A stretch of DNA of 64,000 nucleotides from NCBI GenBank assembly GCA_964484465.1, contig CAZAFL010000011.1:24347-88346 (forward strand), in the 5' to 3' direction. The position numbers and the translations under genes are program-made. Below, in pieces: positions 25,567 through 34,353 of this stretch. Under the pieces are notes generated by a model, which saw only the letters and a list, made by a program, of their open reading frames with translations, was not told the origin of the DNA and did no database searches. Positions within the stretch are counted from its first letter, which is position 1; each line of letters starts with the position of its first letter. This DNA comes from CAZAFL01 sp964484465 (GTDB lineage Bacteria; Bacteroidota; Ignavibacteria; UBA10030; SZUA-254).

Positions 25567-26499
25567 ATGCAACTCCTCAAATTGATCCTTATCCTTATTG
25601 TCCTTTTATTCACGCTCAATTTCTCTTCTTTCAAACCTCAGGAGCATACCGAAGTCGGCAGTGATTCATCTTTTGTGTTCCCCCTTATTTCGGACACGAA
25701 CGGTATGGAGACGGCATGGGACTTCCCGCGTAATCCGCTTTCTGATTCATCGCTCCAGAACTCATATCTTGGTGAGCAAATCCGGCTCGGGTTTCAGGTA
25801 TTCGTTGATTCGCCAAAAGGGATTTCCCGTTTTGCGGGCAACAAAGTAACATGTACGAACTGTCATATCAACGCCGGCCAGCGGGAACGAGCATTGCCAC
25901 TTGCGGGTGTCGCGGGCATTTTCCCGGAATATAATAAACGCGCCGGGAGATTATTCAGCCTCGAGGACCGTATACTCGAATGTTTCAAGCGAAGCCTCGA
26001 TGCAAGAGAAAAAGAGAGCGTCAATTCTCCGACGACTGACTCAAAGGAAGTACTCGCACTTGCGGCGTACATTACGTGGTTATCCTCCGGAATTCCGCTC
26101 GGAAAAAATATTCCATGGCGCGGACGGAATGCAATTCCACAGGAAAAGCTTATCCCGGTCGATAAGCTCGACCCGAAAAAGGGAGAAGCTCTGTTCATCG
26201 AACGATGCACTAATTGTCATGATGAACGCGGGGAGGGAGTAGAAATCGGCGACAAGAAAGCCGGACCGTTATGGGGACCTGATTCATGGAATGATGGGGC
26301 AGGAGCGGCGCGCATTTTTACTACCGCCGGAATGAAAAGATACAAGATGCCGTATCAGGATCCTGGCTAATTGACGGATGAAGAAGCACAGCTTATAGCG
26401 TCGTTTATCGACTCGAAGCCCCGACCGAGGTACCCCTTTAAGGAGAAAGATTATCCTACCCAGAAAATCCCTCCCGACGCTGTTTATTACAGACACTAA
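25567..26499 (+). pseudogene. TsdA-like diheme cytochrome c with an in-frame TAA
   Basis: Related to thiosulfate dehydrogenase TsdA. The open part (25567-26370, 267 aa) has a signal peptide and two heme sites: CTNCH at 96-100 and CTNCH at 214-218. Cys139 in RILECFKRSL fits the unusual cysteine ligand of TsdA heme 1, and Met261 in KRYKMPY fits the heme 2 ligand. LWGPDSWNDGAG is also family-typical. A TAA at 26368-26370 interrupts the frame, yet the same frame continues LTDEEAQLIASFIDSKPRPR for 42 codons to a second TAA at 26497, exactly the usual C-terminal helix. This is either a recent nonsense mutation or a base-call error. The truncated protein keeps all heme ligands. Confidence 0.85.
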
Positions 26500-26535
26500 A
26501 ATAAAAACAGGAGCCGGAGGAATAAGCGGCTCCTG
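26498..26535 (-). terminator. rho-independent terminator of the Tat-DsrE gene
   Basis: On the minus strand CAGGAGCCG (26535-26527) pairs perfectly with CGGCTCCTG (26516-26508) around a 10-nt loop, and TTTTTATTTTA follows at once. It lies 24 bp after the stop of the gene at 26560-27249. Confidence 0.85.
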
Positions 26536-26559
26536 TCGAAGGTACAGTTGTTGAACTAA

Positions 26560-27249
26560 TTACCCGGCGAAGCAGTATGTGCAACCGTGCTCTTGCGCGC
26601 GGTTGACTGCCAGTACACCTGATGGTACAATTTGGATGCCGGGAAGAATGCCCGCAACCCAATCTTTCTTGATAGCGTCTGCGTCCATCTTCATTTTTGG
26701 AGCGTAGACGAATTTGCTATAGAACGTCAATGCCATGTCACAGATTCCGATGAGCACGCCGCTTTTTTGAAGATCTTCAATCGACATCCCCGGTAATGGC
26801 AATTCGCCTTCTTTCGGCTGGTAAAATGGATTGCGCAACGAAGGGGCTTTTGTTGCTTTGTCGTCTATTTTGAATTGCTCACCAAACTTATACTTCGGCC
26901 ACAGGTCGTGTGTCAAGCCGAAGGGGATTGCCTCGTGCCGGAGAACAATCACGGCAGTCACGTCGTCGTCAGCGACGCCCACCCCTTTATTCGTCATGAG
27001 AAATACCCGTGACCATGCAAATGCAAATCCCCCGTTGGGCATTGGTGTATCAAAGATCTGGCGGTGTTTCCCTTTGATCTTACCGAGCCACATATCAAAA
27101 TCAGAATCACCGGTTGCCTGGAACAACACTTTGGGTTCGCTATTGACTCGGAATGGTGACGCAAGGCTTGTGATGCCGATTGCTGCTGCGCCTGCGGCGA
27201 GGGTTCCCAAGAACCCTCGACGGTGGGTAGAACGCGTTAAGTCAACCAT
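26560..27249 (-). CDS. Tat-exported DsrE-like protein
   Basis: A 229-aa protein with a twin-arginine signal (STHRRGFLGTLAAGAAAIGI) and a periplasmic DsrE/DsrF-like domain: FAWSRVFLMTNKGVGVADDDVTAVIVLRHEAIPFGL and LQKSGVLIGICDMALTFYSKF. It ends with a CxxC pair (HGCTYCFAG). DsrE-fold proteins often take part in sulfur relay, but many exported ones have no known role. AAGGAG precedes the ATG. It converges with the TsdA-like cytochrome gene, which could point to a shared sulfur-compound role. No DsrF/DsrH partners are nearby. Confidence 0.8.
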   Translation of the reverse strand: MVDLTRSTHRRGFLGTLAAGAAAIGITSLASPFRVNSEPKVLFQATGDSDFDMWLGKIKGKHRQIFDTPMPNGGFAFAWSRVFLMTNKGVGVADDDVTAVIVLRHEAIPFGLTHDLWPKYKFGEQFKIDDKATKAPSLRNPFYQPKEGELPLPGMSIEDLQKSGVLIGICDMALTFYSKFVYAPKMKMDADAIKKDWVAGILPGIQIVPSGVLAVNRAQEHGCTYCFAG

Positions 27250-27378
27250 GTCGGAATTCTCCTTTGCAATAAATGTGATTGATTGTGGTGGATTTGAAGT
27301 ACAAAAAAGGTAACAAAACGCGATGTGGAATGCAAGTCATCCACCATCAGTCTACAAAATCGATTATTGGAGAATTGA

Positions 27379-27795
27379 TTATTCACCAATTAATTGAACA
27401 CGGATTTCTCTTGTCCTCGGACGGTTATCGAAATCGATCAGAACAATTTGCTGCCATGTGCCCAATTGAAGAGTTCTGTCCACAAATGGAATGGTCAACG
27501 ACGGTCCAAGCAGGGCAGACCGTACATGAGAAAACCCATTTCCGTCTCCCCACCGTGCGTTATGCTCGTAATGCATATCCTGAGGGGCAAGACGTTCAAT
27601 AGCACTTTTCAGGTCTTCAATTGCGCCTGCTTCATATTCAATGGTTGTAATCCCCGCAGTGGAGCCTGGAACAAATACTGTAACGATTCCATGAGTCAAT
27701 GTTGACTGTTGCAGGATATCGTTCACAGGACCCGTGATGTTATGAACATCGCTAAACCCGCGAGTCTTCACTTGAAAAGAGGATGAAATCACCAT
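27379..27795 (-). CDS. YjbQ (UPF0047) family protein
   Basis: 138 aa, the usual family length. Conserved blocks: TLTHGIVTVFVPGSTAGITTIEYE, WGDGNGFSHVRSALLGPS (with conserved His) and LGTWQQIVLIDFDNRPR. Family members have weak thiamine-phosphate synthase activity in E. coli, but the physiological role is unsettled. It diverges from the phosphoesterase gene at 27872. Confidence 0.92.
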   Translation of the reverse strand: MVISSSFQVKTRGFSDVHNITGPVNDILQQSTLTHGIVTVFVPGSTAGITTIEYEAGAIEDLKSAIERLAPQDMHYEHNARWGDGNGFSHVRSALLGPSLTIPFVDRTLQLGTWQQIVLIDFDNRPRTREIRVQLIGE

Positions 27796-27871
27796 TCGCA
27801 GTAAGTATTTTTTTTGAATTCCTCCGGAAAGAAGTTAAATTATTTGCATCATAAAAACAATTTGAGTGAAG

Positions 27872-28525
27872 ATGAAGGTTCTTGCGCTTACGGATATCCA
27901 TGGGGAATATGATCTCGCACTTACAATCATCCAAAAAGAATCTGCTGATGTGGTGATCATTGGCGGCGATCTCACGACAATCGGAAGTGTAAAAGAAGCG
28001 GAACATGCGCTTCATCAGTTTCGAACATCAGCAATGCATGTATTGTGTGTCGCTGGCAACATGGACCTTCCACAGCACGACGACTTATTTGTGAAACTTG
28101 GTTGCTCTCTTAACGGACGCGGTACGACCATTGATGGCACCGGCTTCTTCGGGGTATCGGCTGCCCCTCATTCTCCGCTTCATACTCCGTATGAAATTTC
28201 AGAAGAGGAAATCGCAACGCGTATCGCAAAAGGTTTTGAAGACGTAAAAAATGTTGCCTTCAAAGTGTTTGTACCTCACGCCCCGCCATATGGGACGAAA
28301 GTCGACATTATCCACGCCGGATTCCATGTGGGGAGCACGGCAGTACGCGAGTTCATTGAGGATGAACAACCAGATGTTGTCATTTGTGGGCATATTCATG
28401 AAGCACGAGGACAGGATGTCCTGGGAAAAACAAAAATCGTGAATTGTGGGACTGCGTCCCACGGGTACTATTCAGTTATAAATATTCAAACAAAGTTATC
28501 GATAAAGAACCTCCATCACTCCTAA
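27872..28525 (+). CDS. calcineurin-like metallophosphoesterase
   Basis: A 217-aa cytoplasmic phosphoesterase with the dimetal motifs in order: LALTDIHGEYD, IIGGDLT, VAGNMD (GNxD variant of GNHD), and VICGHIHEARG with a closing NCGTASHG. The fold and motifs match small YfcE-like or Icc-like enzymes; the substrate is not predictable. GTG at 27866 would add two residues; ATG 27872 was chosen as the more common codon. A 278-bp gap to mraZ follows. Confidence 0.88.
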   Translation: MKVLALTDIHGEYDLALTIIQKESADVVIIGGDLTTIGSVKEAEHALHQFRTSAMHVLCVAGNMDLPQHDDLFVKLGCSLNGRGTTIDGTGFFGVSAAPHSPLHTPYEISEEEIATRIAKGFEDVKNVAFKVFVPHAPPYGTKVDIIHAGFHVGSTAVREFIEDEQPDVVICGHIHEARGQDVLGKTKIVNCGTASHGYYSVINIQTKLSIKNLHHS

Positions 28526-28686
28526 GTTGCTGCAATATATGCCGATCTGACAACCCGCCCCACAATTTTACACAAATCTCCCACCGCGTTAGGTGCTTAA
28601 AATACATCCTTTTCGATAATTTTCATTCCCTAACTGTTACTTTTCCATCCCGAAATCACAAAAGCGCAAAAAACATGCAAAATAAC

Positions 28687-28716
28687 TTGACTTTCAGTTG
28701 AAAAGATGTAAATTTG
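28687..28716 (+). promoter_or_regulatory. mraZ promoter, Bacteroidota-type
   Basis: TTGACT at 28687-28692 is followed after 16 bp by TAAATTTG at 28709-28716, an exact match to the Bacteroidota -7 consensus TAnnTTTG. It lies 87 bp before the mraZ ATG and directly upstream of the MraZ boxes, so it probably drives the whole division cluster. Confidence 0.65.
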
Positions 28717-28726
28717 AAAGTCACAG

Positions 28727-28751
28727 TGGGGAAAAGTGGGGAATAATGGTG
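28727..28751 (+). promoter_or_regulatory. MraZ operator, three 10-bp spaced repeats
   Basis: TGGGG-AAAAG-TGGGG-AATAA-TGGTG has the TGGGN repeats with 5-bp spacers known for MraZ binding; the third copy deviates at one base. It starts 10 bp after the -7 box, where bound MraZ would block transcription, as in the known autoregulation of the mra cluster. Confidence 0.8.
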
Positions 28752-28803
28752 TGGAATTTTTTTTGATTTGAGGGGTTTGGATAACACGAGGTAATCATAC
28801 GTA

Positions 28804-29244
28804 ATGTCTTCTTTCAAAGGGTCATATACTTACGCCGTCGATGATAAAGGAAGAGTAAACCTTCCTGCAAAATTGCGGAAATATGTTTCGCCCGAAGCGA
28901 ATGATACATTTGTCATCACACGCGGGTTCGAGAAATGTTTATTTGTCTACCCTATTGATGAATGGAATAAGCTGGAACAAAACCTTCGGAGCCTGTCGTC
29001 ATATGACCCACAGCATCGCCAGTTTATTCGCGCATTGCTCGAGCTTGCCTCGGAAAGCCAACTTGACGGCCAGGCGCGGCTTTCTATTCCACAGGAATTA
29101 AGAGAATACGCAAGCATTCAGGGGGAAGTACGGGTCATCGGAACTCTCGACAAGATTGAGCTCTGGGATCCGAAGATCTACGAAGGTTACAAAAACAGTC
29201 AGCCGGAGTCTTACGAGAACATCGCAGCGAAAGTGATGAAGTAA
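28804..29244 (+). CDS. mraZ: transcriptional regulator MraZ
   Basis: A 146-aa DNA-binding protein with two tandem AbrB-like MraZ domains: GSYTYAVDDKGRVNLPAKLR (about 6-50) and ASESQLDGQARLSIPQELREYA (about 78-125), each with the DxxGR core. The family forms ring oligomers that bind TGGGN repeats and repress the dcw cluster; such repeats lie at 28727-28751. First gene of the division and cell wall cluster. Confidence 0.97.
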   Translation: MSSFKGSYTYAVDDKGRVNLPAKLRKYVSPEANDTFVITRGFEKCLFVYPIDEWNKLEQNLRSLSSYDPQHRQFIRALLELASESQLDGQARLSIPQELREYASIQGEVRVIGTLDKIELWDPKIYEGYKNSQPESYENIAAKVMK

Positions 29245-29284
29245 TTGGCTCCGCACGCTGCTCTCACGAAACATATTTTTTTGA

Positions 29285-30214
29285 ATGAGCAATGAATATC
29301 ATTCCCCTGTGCTTGTCGATGAGGTTCTTCGTTTCCTGCAACCGTCGGAAGGGGGCGTTTATGTCGACGGGACGCTCGGCGGCGGCGGGCATGCAGAGGC
29401 TATCCTCATGAACAGTCCCGCACATACTTCCGTTATCGGTTTTGATATGGATGCTGAGGCGATTGCGTTTGCGCAAGAACGGCTGAGACATTTTTCTGAA
29501 AGGTTTCGCAGCATTCACGATAACGTGGCGAACATGCGGGCCCGGCTTTTGGAAGTCGGTGTTCGGCATATCCGGGGAATGCTGCTGGACTTGGGAATTT
29601 CCTCGCATCAAATTGATGTGGACGAGCGGGGATTCAGTTTTCAGAAAAATGGCAGGATCGACATGCGCATGAACCGCAGGCAGTCGTTGGATGGATGGAC
29701 GGTTGTAAATAGGTATGAGGAGAAAAGACTGGCGGATATTCTCTGGAGATACGGGGAAGAAAGAAACTCAAGGGCAGTTGCGAGAAGGATTATTGACGCC
29801 AGGAAGAAAGGGCCCGTTGAGACCACAAAACAGCTTTCAGAGATTGTTGAATCTGTCGCTGGAAAGAGATTTCTTCAAAAATCGCTCGCAAGAGTGTTTC
29901 AGGCCATTCGCATTGAGGTGAATGGTGAATTGGACAGTCTTAACCGGGTTCTCTTGGATACGGTAGGTCTCTTAGAAAAGGGAGGGCGTATAGTCGTTAT
30001 TTCTTACCATTCACTCGAAGACAGAATGGTTAAACAATTTTTTAAAAACGAATCGAGCACCATTACGCCTTCAGCTACAAAACTGCTCCCCGGAGAGAAA
30101 AAACAGGCGGGTATAAATGTCCTAACGCGGAAACCCGTTACTGCAAGTCAAGCCGAAGTTGCAGGCAATCCGCGGTCGGCAAGTGCAAAATTACGAGCCG
30201 CTGAACGGATATAA
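29285..30214 (+). CDS. rsmH: 16S rRNA (cytosine1402-N4)-methyltransferase
   Basis: SAM-dependent RsmH (MraW) of 309 aa. N-terminal HSPVLVDEVLRFL, the SAM loop DGTLGGGGHAEAIL, GFDMDAEAI, GMLLDLGISSHQID with RGFSF, and C-terminal VVISYHSLEDRMVKQFF and NPRSASAKLRAAER are all family hallmarks. It methylates 16S rRNA in the decoding centre. It lies 40 bp after mraZ, the usual order. Confidence 0.97.
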   Translation: MSNEYHSPVLVDEVLRFLQPSEGGVYVDGTLGGGGHAEAILMNSPAHTSVIGFDMDAEAIAFAQERLRHFSERFRSIHDNVANMRARLLEVGVRHIRGMLLDLGISSHQIDVDERGFSFQKNGRIDMRMNRRQSLDGWTVVNRYEEKRLADILWRYGEERNSRAVARRIIDARKKGPVETTKQLSEIVESVAGKRFLQKSLARVFQAIRIEVNGELDSLNRVLLDTVGLLEKGGRIVVISYHSLEDRMVKQFFKNESSTITPSATKLLPGEKKQAGINVLTRKPVTASQAEVAGNPRSASAKLRAAERI

Positions 30215-30219
30215 TCCTT

Positions 30220-30648
30220 ATGTCAAAACCGGCATATTCACCCGCGGAACCATATCCATCTGTTGAACAAAGGGAACGACGGTACGTTTTCGGCGGTGAA
30301 GGGCAAAGCCCGGAACTTAATGCGCTGCCACAAAGAAATCGTCCCCTTAAACGCCGGAAGCGCTCGCCCTTCAATATTATTTTCATGCTGTTTACCTGTT
30401 CGATTATCATCGTGTTCTATGTATGGAATAAGATTACTGTCAACCGGCTAGTGGTAGAAGTGAGCGACCTTCAAAATCAATATCAAAAAATCATCAACGC
30501 GAATGAAGTGATCAAGGCAGAGATCAATAAGAAATCGAGCCTGGAACGTATCGAAAAAATTTCAGTTGGACAACTGAACCTGACGTATCCGAAAGAACAG
30601 CCCGTCTGGTTTACTGTTGATGAAGAGCGTGTACCTCTTGCTCAGTAG
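30220..30648 (+). CDS. ftsL: cell division protein FtsL-like
   Basis: A 142-aa bitopic protein. A basic, proline-rich cytoplasmic tail (1-50, ending PLKRRKRSP) precedes one TM helix (about 51-69) and a periplasmic coiled coil (about 75-115, VVEVSDLQNQYQKIINANEVIKAE). Size, topology and place between rsmH and ftsI define FtsL, whose sequence is poorly conserved. It would bridge FtsQ and FtsW-FtsI in the divisome. Gap to rsmH is 5 bp. Confidence 0.8.
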   Translation: MSKPAYSPAEPYPSVEQRERRYVFGGEGQSPELNALPQRNRPLKRRKRSPFNIIFMLFTCSIIIVFYVWNKITVNRLVVEVSDLQNQYQKIINANEVIKAEINKKSSLERIEKISVGQLNLTYPKEQPVWFTVDEERVPLAQ

Positions 30649-30662
30649 GGCTGGAAAGAATA

Positions 30663-31421
30663 ATGATTACAGAATATTTTTCAAAAATTAATGCTTCCCT
30701 GGGCGCGCTAGTGATTGTTTGCTTTTTCTTTCCATGGTTCAGTATCGATTGCGGGAATATAACTATTGTCAAGCTCTCCGGTTTTGACATTGCAACCGGA
30801 CACATATCGCTCGAGCAGCGTGTAGATGAGCAGCTTGCTCAAAGCGGAAAGAACTTTGAGACGCTGGAACAGGAACACCCCGTGCGGCCACAGTTGTACC
30901 TGATGGTGGTTATTGTGTGCGCGCTCGTAATCGTTGGTTATAGCGCTCGTATGTTTCAGGAGCTTAACCGGGTCGGCATGTTTGCGGTCGGAGCTTTTGG
31001 TGTTTTTGGGTTTCTCGTGTTGATGTATGCTACAATGAGGGAGTTTGGGTTTGATATTCCTCCCGATGTTGCTGCAATGGTGCGAGTGCCGCGGCAACCG
31101 GCATTCTTCATTACTGCCGGTTCATTTATTGGAGTTGTAGCGTTATCAGTTGTCGGACTTCGGGCGTCAGCAGAACCGTCCAGTGAAATGGTGAGTATGA
31201 ATCTTCCCATTAATGTTGAAGAGCAATCAAAGAACACCATAGATGAGCTTCCGATGGAGGGAGCATTCAATCTTCCTGACGAAGAAAATGCTTTTGGCGA
31301 AAAGATGAACCATAGCCATGCATCCGTACAAGCAACAACGTGCCCTTCATGCGGTGAAACAGTTTCCGGCAGGCAGGAAAAATGTCCAAAGTGTGGTACC
31401 AGCGTAACGAGGAAGGCGTGA
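30663..31421 (+). CDS. uncharacterised membrane protein with C-terminal zinc ribbon (dcw insert X1)
   Basis: 252 aa, not recognised as a dcw member. Four TM helices are likely (about 10-27, 79-95, 105-122, 147-165), with a loop of about 50 residues between the first two (29-78). An acidic linker (170-220) leads to a zinc ribbon C227-x2-C230-x10-C241-x2-C244 (CPSCGETV, CPKCGTSV). It lies 14 bp after ftsL and 10 bp before ftsI, so it is surely cotranscribed. The N-terminal block FFFPWFSIDCGN resembles other small zinc-ribbon membrane proteins of unknown role. No function is assigned. Confidence 0.75.
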   Translation: MITEYFSKINASLGALVIVCFFFPWFSIDCGNITIVKLSGFDIATGHISLEQRVDEQLAQSGKNFETLEQEHPVRPQLYLMVVIVCALVIVGYSARMFQELNRVGMFAVGAFGVFGFLVLMYATMREFGFDIPPDVAAMVRVPRQPAFFITAGSFIGVVALSVVGLRASAEPSSEMVSMNLPINVEEQSKNTIDELPMEGAFNLPDEENAFGEKMNHSHASVQATTCPSCGETVSGRQEKCPKCGTSVTRKA

Positions 31422-31431
31422 AAGCGAAAAT

Positions 31432-33504
31432 ATGAACAAGAGCACGCGTCACATAGAACCACAAAGGAGCAACGGGGGGAATGCATGGAGGATACGCGTA
31501 CGCATCCTTCAAATTGGATTGCTCCTCTTTTTTGCAGCAATGTGTTTGCGTCTGGTTCAAATTCAAATTGTCGAATCGCAGAGTTTGCACAAACTTGCGC
31601 AGGGACAATACCAGTCGAAAGTAATATTGCCGGCAACGCGCGGCTCATTATACGACCGGAACGGAAACATTATCGCATCGAATTCAATGTTCGTATCATT
31701 GGCTGCCGACCCACAGATTGCATCGGAAGATGCACGCGCAATAGCGGCACGGTTCTCCAGGGTCCTTGGGAAACCGAAAAGTTATTATATGGAGAAACTC
31801 CAATCTGACTCACGGTTTGTATGGCTCGAACGTCAAATTCCGACGGACTATCTTAAGAGAATTAATCTTCAAGACCTCGAAGGTATAGTTATGCGGTATG
31901 AGCCGAAACGGCTTTACCATCGTGAGGAGGTTGCCGGTCAGCTTGTCGGCTTTACTGATATTGATAACAATGGCCTGGCGGGTGCCGAACTGGTCTTCGA
32001 TAACGAACTGCACGGGGTTGATGGATATGTCATTCTGCAGCGAGACGGCCTTGGGCATGCGAGACCGTCTGTTGATTACCCGCGCGTTGAACCGAAAAAA
32101 GGGCACGACATCACTCTCACCATCGACCTTGGGTTACAGGCAATTGCTGAAGAGGAATTGAAGAAAGGGATTGAACAGAACAAAGCTGAAAGCGGAATTG
32201 TTGTTTTATTACAGCCGAAGACGGGAGAAGTTTTAGGGATCGCACAATATCCCGGTGTTAACCCGAATAAATTTGGGTCGTTTGATTTGAAAGACCAGAG
32301 GCTCCGCGCGATAACGGACATGTTCGAACCCGGCTCGGTATTCAAAGTTGTCACTGCTTCAGCCGCACTTGAAAACCGGCTTGTCGCTCCCGACAAAAAG
32401 TTCTTTGCTGAAAATGGCGTGTATACCGTCTATCTCTCGAACGGAAAACCCCGTCAGATTAAAGATGTCCATGAGTATGGATGGATTACATTCCAGGAGG
32501 CGATGGAATATTCAAGCAACATTGTCATGGCGAAGGTGAGTGACATTATTGGTAGTGAAAAACTCTACAAAATGGCGCGGGATTATGGATTTGGCATTGC
32601 GACGAACATCGACCTTCCAGGGGAAGTGAAAGGGAATTTAAAAAAGCCGGTCGATTGGTCGGGAACAACATTAAACACCATCGCATTCGGGTACGAAGTT
32701 GGCGTTACACCCCTGCAAATTGCGGCGGCGTACGCCGCGGTTGCAAATGACGGCGTGTTGATGAAACCATTTGTGTTTCAGCGGGAAGTAGATGAGCAGG
32801 GAAATATTGTCAAGGCATCTCAACCGCAGGTCATTCGCAGGGTGGTGTCCGAAAAAACGGCCCGTACGCTGCGTGACTTTTTCGTCGGGGTTGTCGAACG
32901 AGGTACGGGGAAGCCGGCGAAGATCGCAGACGTAAAAGTTGCGGGCAAGACCGGAACCTCGAAAAAATTTGTCGAAGGTCGATACGAAACCGGCAGTTAT
33001 ACGGCATCGTTTGTCGGTTTCTTCCCTGCCGATGACCCTAAGATCGTGTGCCTTGTCATGATGGATAACCCGCGCGGGGCAAATTACACCGGGGGGACAA
33101 CGAGCGCGCCGGTCTTTCGTGCAATCGCAGAGAGAATATTACATACACATGAAATGTTTGCTCCAACAGTCATTGCAGAAAATATGACGACCGGAATAAA
33201 AGCCCCGACAACACCGGTCCCCGATACGGAAATCTCAGCAGCATCATTAAACAGTTCGGTAACGCGGGAAGGTGCATTACATCCTTCTTCGATTACATAT
33301 ATTATCCCGGATGTCAAAGGGTGCAGCGTCAGAAAGGCAATAGGCATCCTGGCGATGGAAAAACTGCAGCCCGTTGTTAATGGCTCGGGCACAGTAGTCA
33401 CTCAGATCCCGGCGGCGGGCCAGCCTGCGAAGAAGGGAATGAAAATCATGCTCACCTGTCAACCTAAAACTATGGCGTCAGCCAGTGCAAATGAAGGTCA
33501 ATGA
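31432..33504 (+). CDS. ftsI: division transpeptidase FtsI (PBP3-like) with PASTA domain
   Basis: A 690-aa class B penicillin-binding protein that cross-links septal peptidoglycan. TM helix at about 21-43; dimerisation domain (about 60-220, LPATRGSLYDRNG); transpeptidase domain with active Ser302 in S-V-F-K305, SxN at 361-363 (YSSNIVMAK) and K506-T-G508. One PASTA domain ends the protein (about 623-690, IPDVKGCSVRKAIGIL, TVVTQIPAAG). PASTA repeats are usual in Spo-type PBPs of Firmicutes and also occur in Bacteroidota and Chlorobi FtsI. Its stop overlaps the next ORF as ATGA. Confidence 0.95.
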   Translation: MNKSTRHIEPQRSNGGNAWRIRVRILQIGLLLFFAAMCLRLVQIQIVESQSLHKLAQGQYQSKVILPATRGSLYDRNGNIIASNSMFVSLAADPQIASEDARAIAARFSRVLGKPKSYYMEKLQSDSRFVWLERQIPTDYLKRINLQDLEGIVMRYEPKRLYHREEVAGQLVGFTDIDNNGLAGAELVFDNELHGVDGYVILQRDGLGHARPSVDYPRVEPKKGHDITLTIDLGLQAIAEEELKKGIEQNKAESGIVVLLQPKTGEVLGIAQYPGVNPNKFGSFDLKDQRLRAITDMFEPGSVFKVVTASAALENRLVAPDKKFFAENGVYTVYLSNGKPRQIKDVHEYGWITFQEAMEYSSNIVMAKVSDIIGSEKLYKMARDYGFGIATNIDLPGEVKGNLKKPVDWSGTTLNTIAFGYEVGVTPLQIAAAYAAVANDGVLMKPFVFQREVDEQGNIVKASQPQVIRRVVSEKTARTLRDFFVGVVERGTGKPAKIADVKVAGKTGTSKKFVEGRYETGSYTASFVGFFPADDPKIVCLVMMDNPRGANYTGGTTSAPVFRAIAERILHTHEMFAPTVIAENMTTGIKAPTTPVPDTEISAASLNSSVTREGALHPSSITYIIPDVKGCSVRKAIGILAMEKLQPVVNGSGTVVTQIPAAGQPAKKGMKIMLTCQPKTMASASANEGQ

Positions 33505-34277
33505 CCTGCAAAGAAGGTGTTGCGCCGGTTCATCGGAGAGCGAAAGCGTTGTCGACAGGATTGTGTTTGGCCGCAGCATGCCTCATGGTGTCGATCGGTT
33601 ATCAGGCATCAGCTGGGCCGAAGAAGGTTAAGAAAGAAACACGAACCGAATATATACCGGATAGCCGGGGGAAGCTGAATCCGGATTCAACCCAGATCAT
33701 CAAACTGTATGACCTGCTCGCGAATGTGATTGAGGAAATTGAAAGAAGTGTTTGGCCTCAAATGAACAAGGTTGTCACCTATTCAAAACGAAATTTATAC
33801 AATGAGCGCGGATTGCGGGACTCTACGGTCACAACCATCGACGGGAAACCAGGTATGAGGATTGTGCCGCGATACGACTCTTTGGGACGTGAAATGACCG
33901 CACAGGAAATTAACGCCGATGGAACGTTAGGGTTCAGTAGCAGGAACATTTATTCAGACTCGGCACACGACCCATCTCGCATGGAGTTGTATGACCCTAA
34001 GGGAAAGTTGTACAATGTAAGGGAATACCGCTATGACAGAAGAGGAAATCCGGTGAAGGAAACCGGCTCGGAGAAAGATAAGCCAGTGTATCAATGGCTA
34101 TATAAATATGACAGGAAGAATCGGTTAATATGGCGTGACGATTATTCCGGCAAAGGTGCTCTTCTGCAAAAGCACAGGTATGCATATAACAATGACAATC
34201 AAATTTCTACTGAAACGGTTTTGAATACGCAAGGCCGGATTGAAAGGGTTATCAAGTATAATTACGAATATTATTAA
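33501..34277 (+). CDS. secreted protein with YD/Rhs-like repeats (dcw insert X2)
   Basis: 258 aa, unrecognised. It overlaps the ftsI stop by 4 bp (ATGA), so it is translationally coupled. Residues about 12-38 form a signal peptide (LSTGLCLAAACLMVSIGYQASAG). The rest is charged and tyrosine-rich with several degenerate repeats of about 20 residues, such as YRYDRRGNPVKE, YKYDRKNRLIWRDD, YAYNNDNQIST and YDSLGREMTA, which resemble YD/RHS repeats or the MORN-like repeats of Bacteroidota surface proteins. A small beta-stranded periplasmic protein is likely. A division role is suggested only by position. Confidence 0.7.
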   Translation: MTCKEGVAPVHRRAKALSTGLCLAAACLMVSIGYQASAGPKKVKKETRTEYIPDSRGKLNPDSTQIIKLYDLLANVIEEIERSVWPQMNKVVTYSKRNLYNERGLRDSTVTTIDGKPGMRIVPRYDSLGREMTAQEINADGTLGFSSRNIYSDSAHDPSRMELYDPKGKLYNVREYRYDRRGNPVKETGSEKDKPVYQWLYKYDRKNRLIWRDDYSGKGALLQKHRYAYNNDNQISTETVLNTQGRIERVIKYNYEYY

Positions 34278-34353
34278 CGCACAGCGGGGCCATTAACATT
34301 TGCCTATGGAAAAGGTCTGCGAAGAGTATGGAGTCCGCGAAAGAGTTGAGAGT

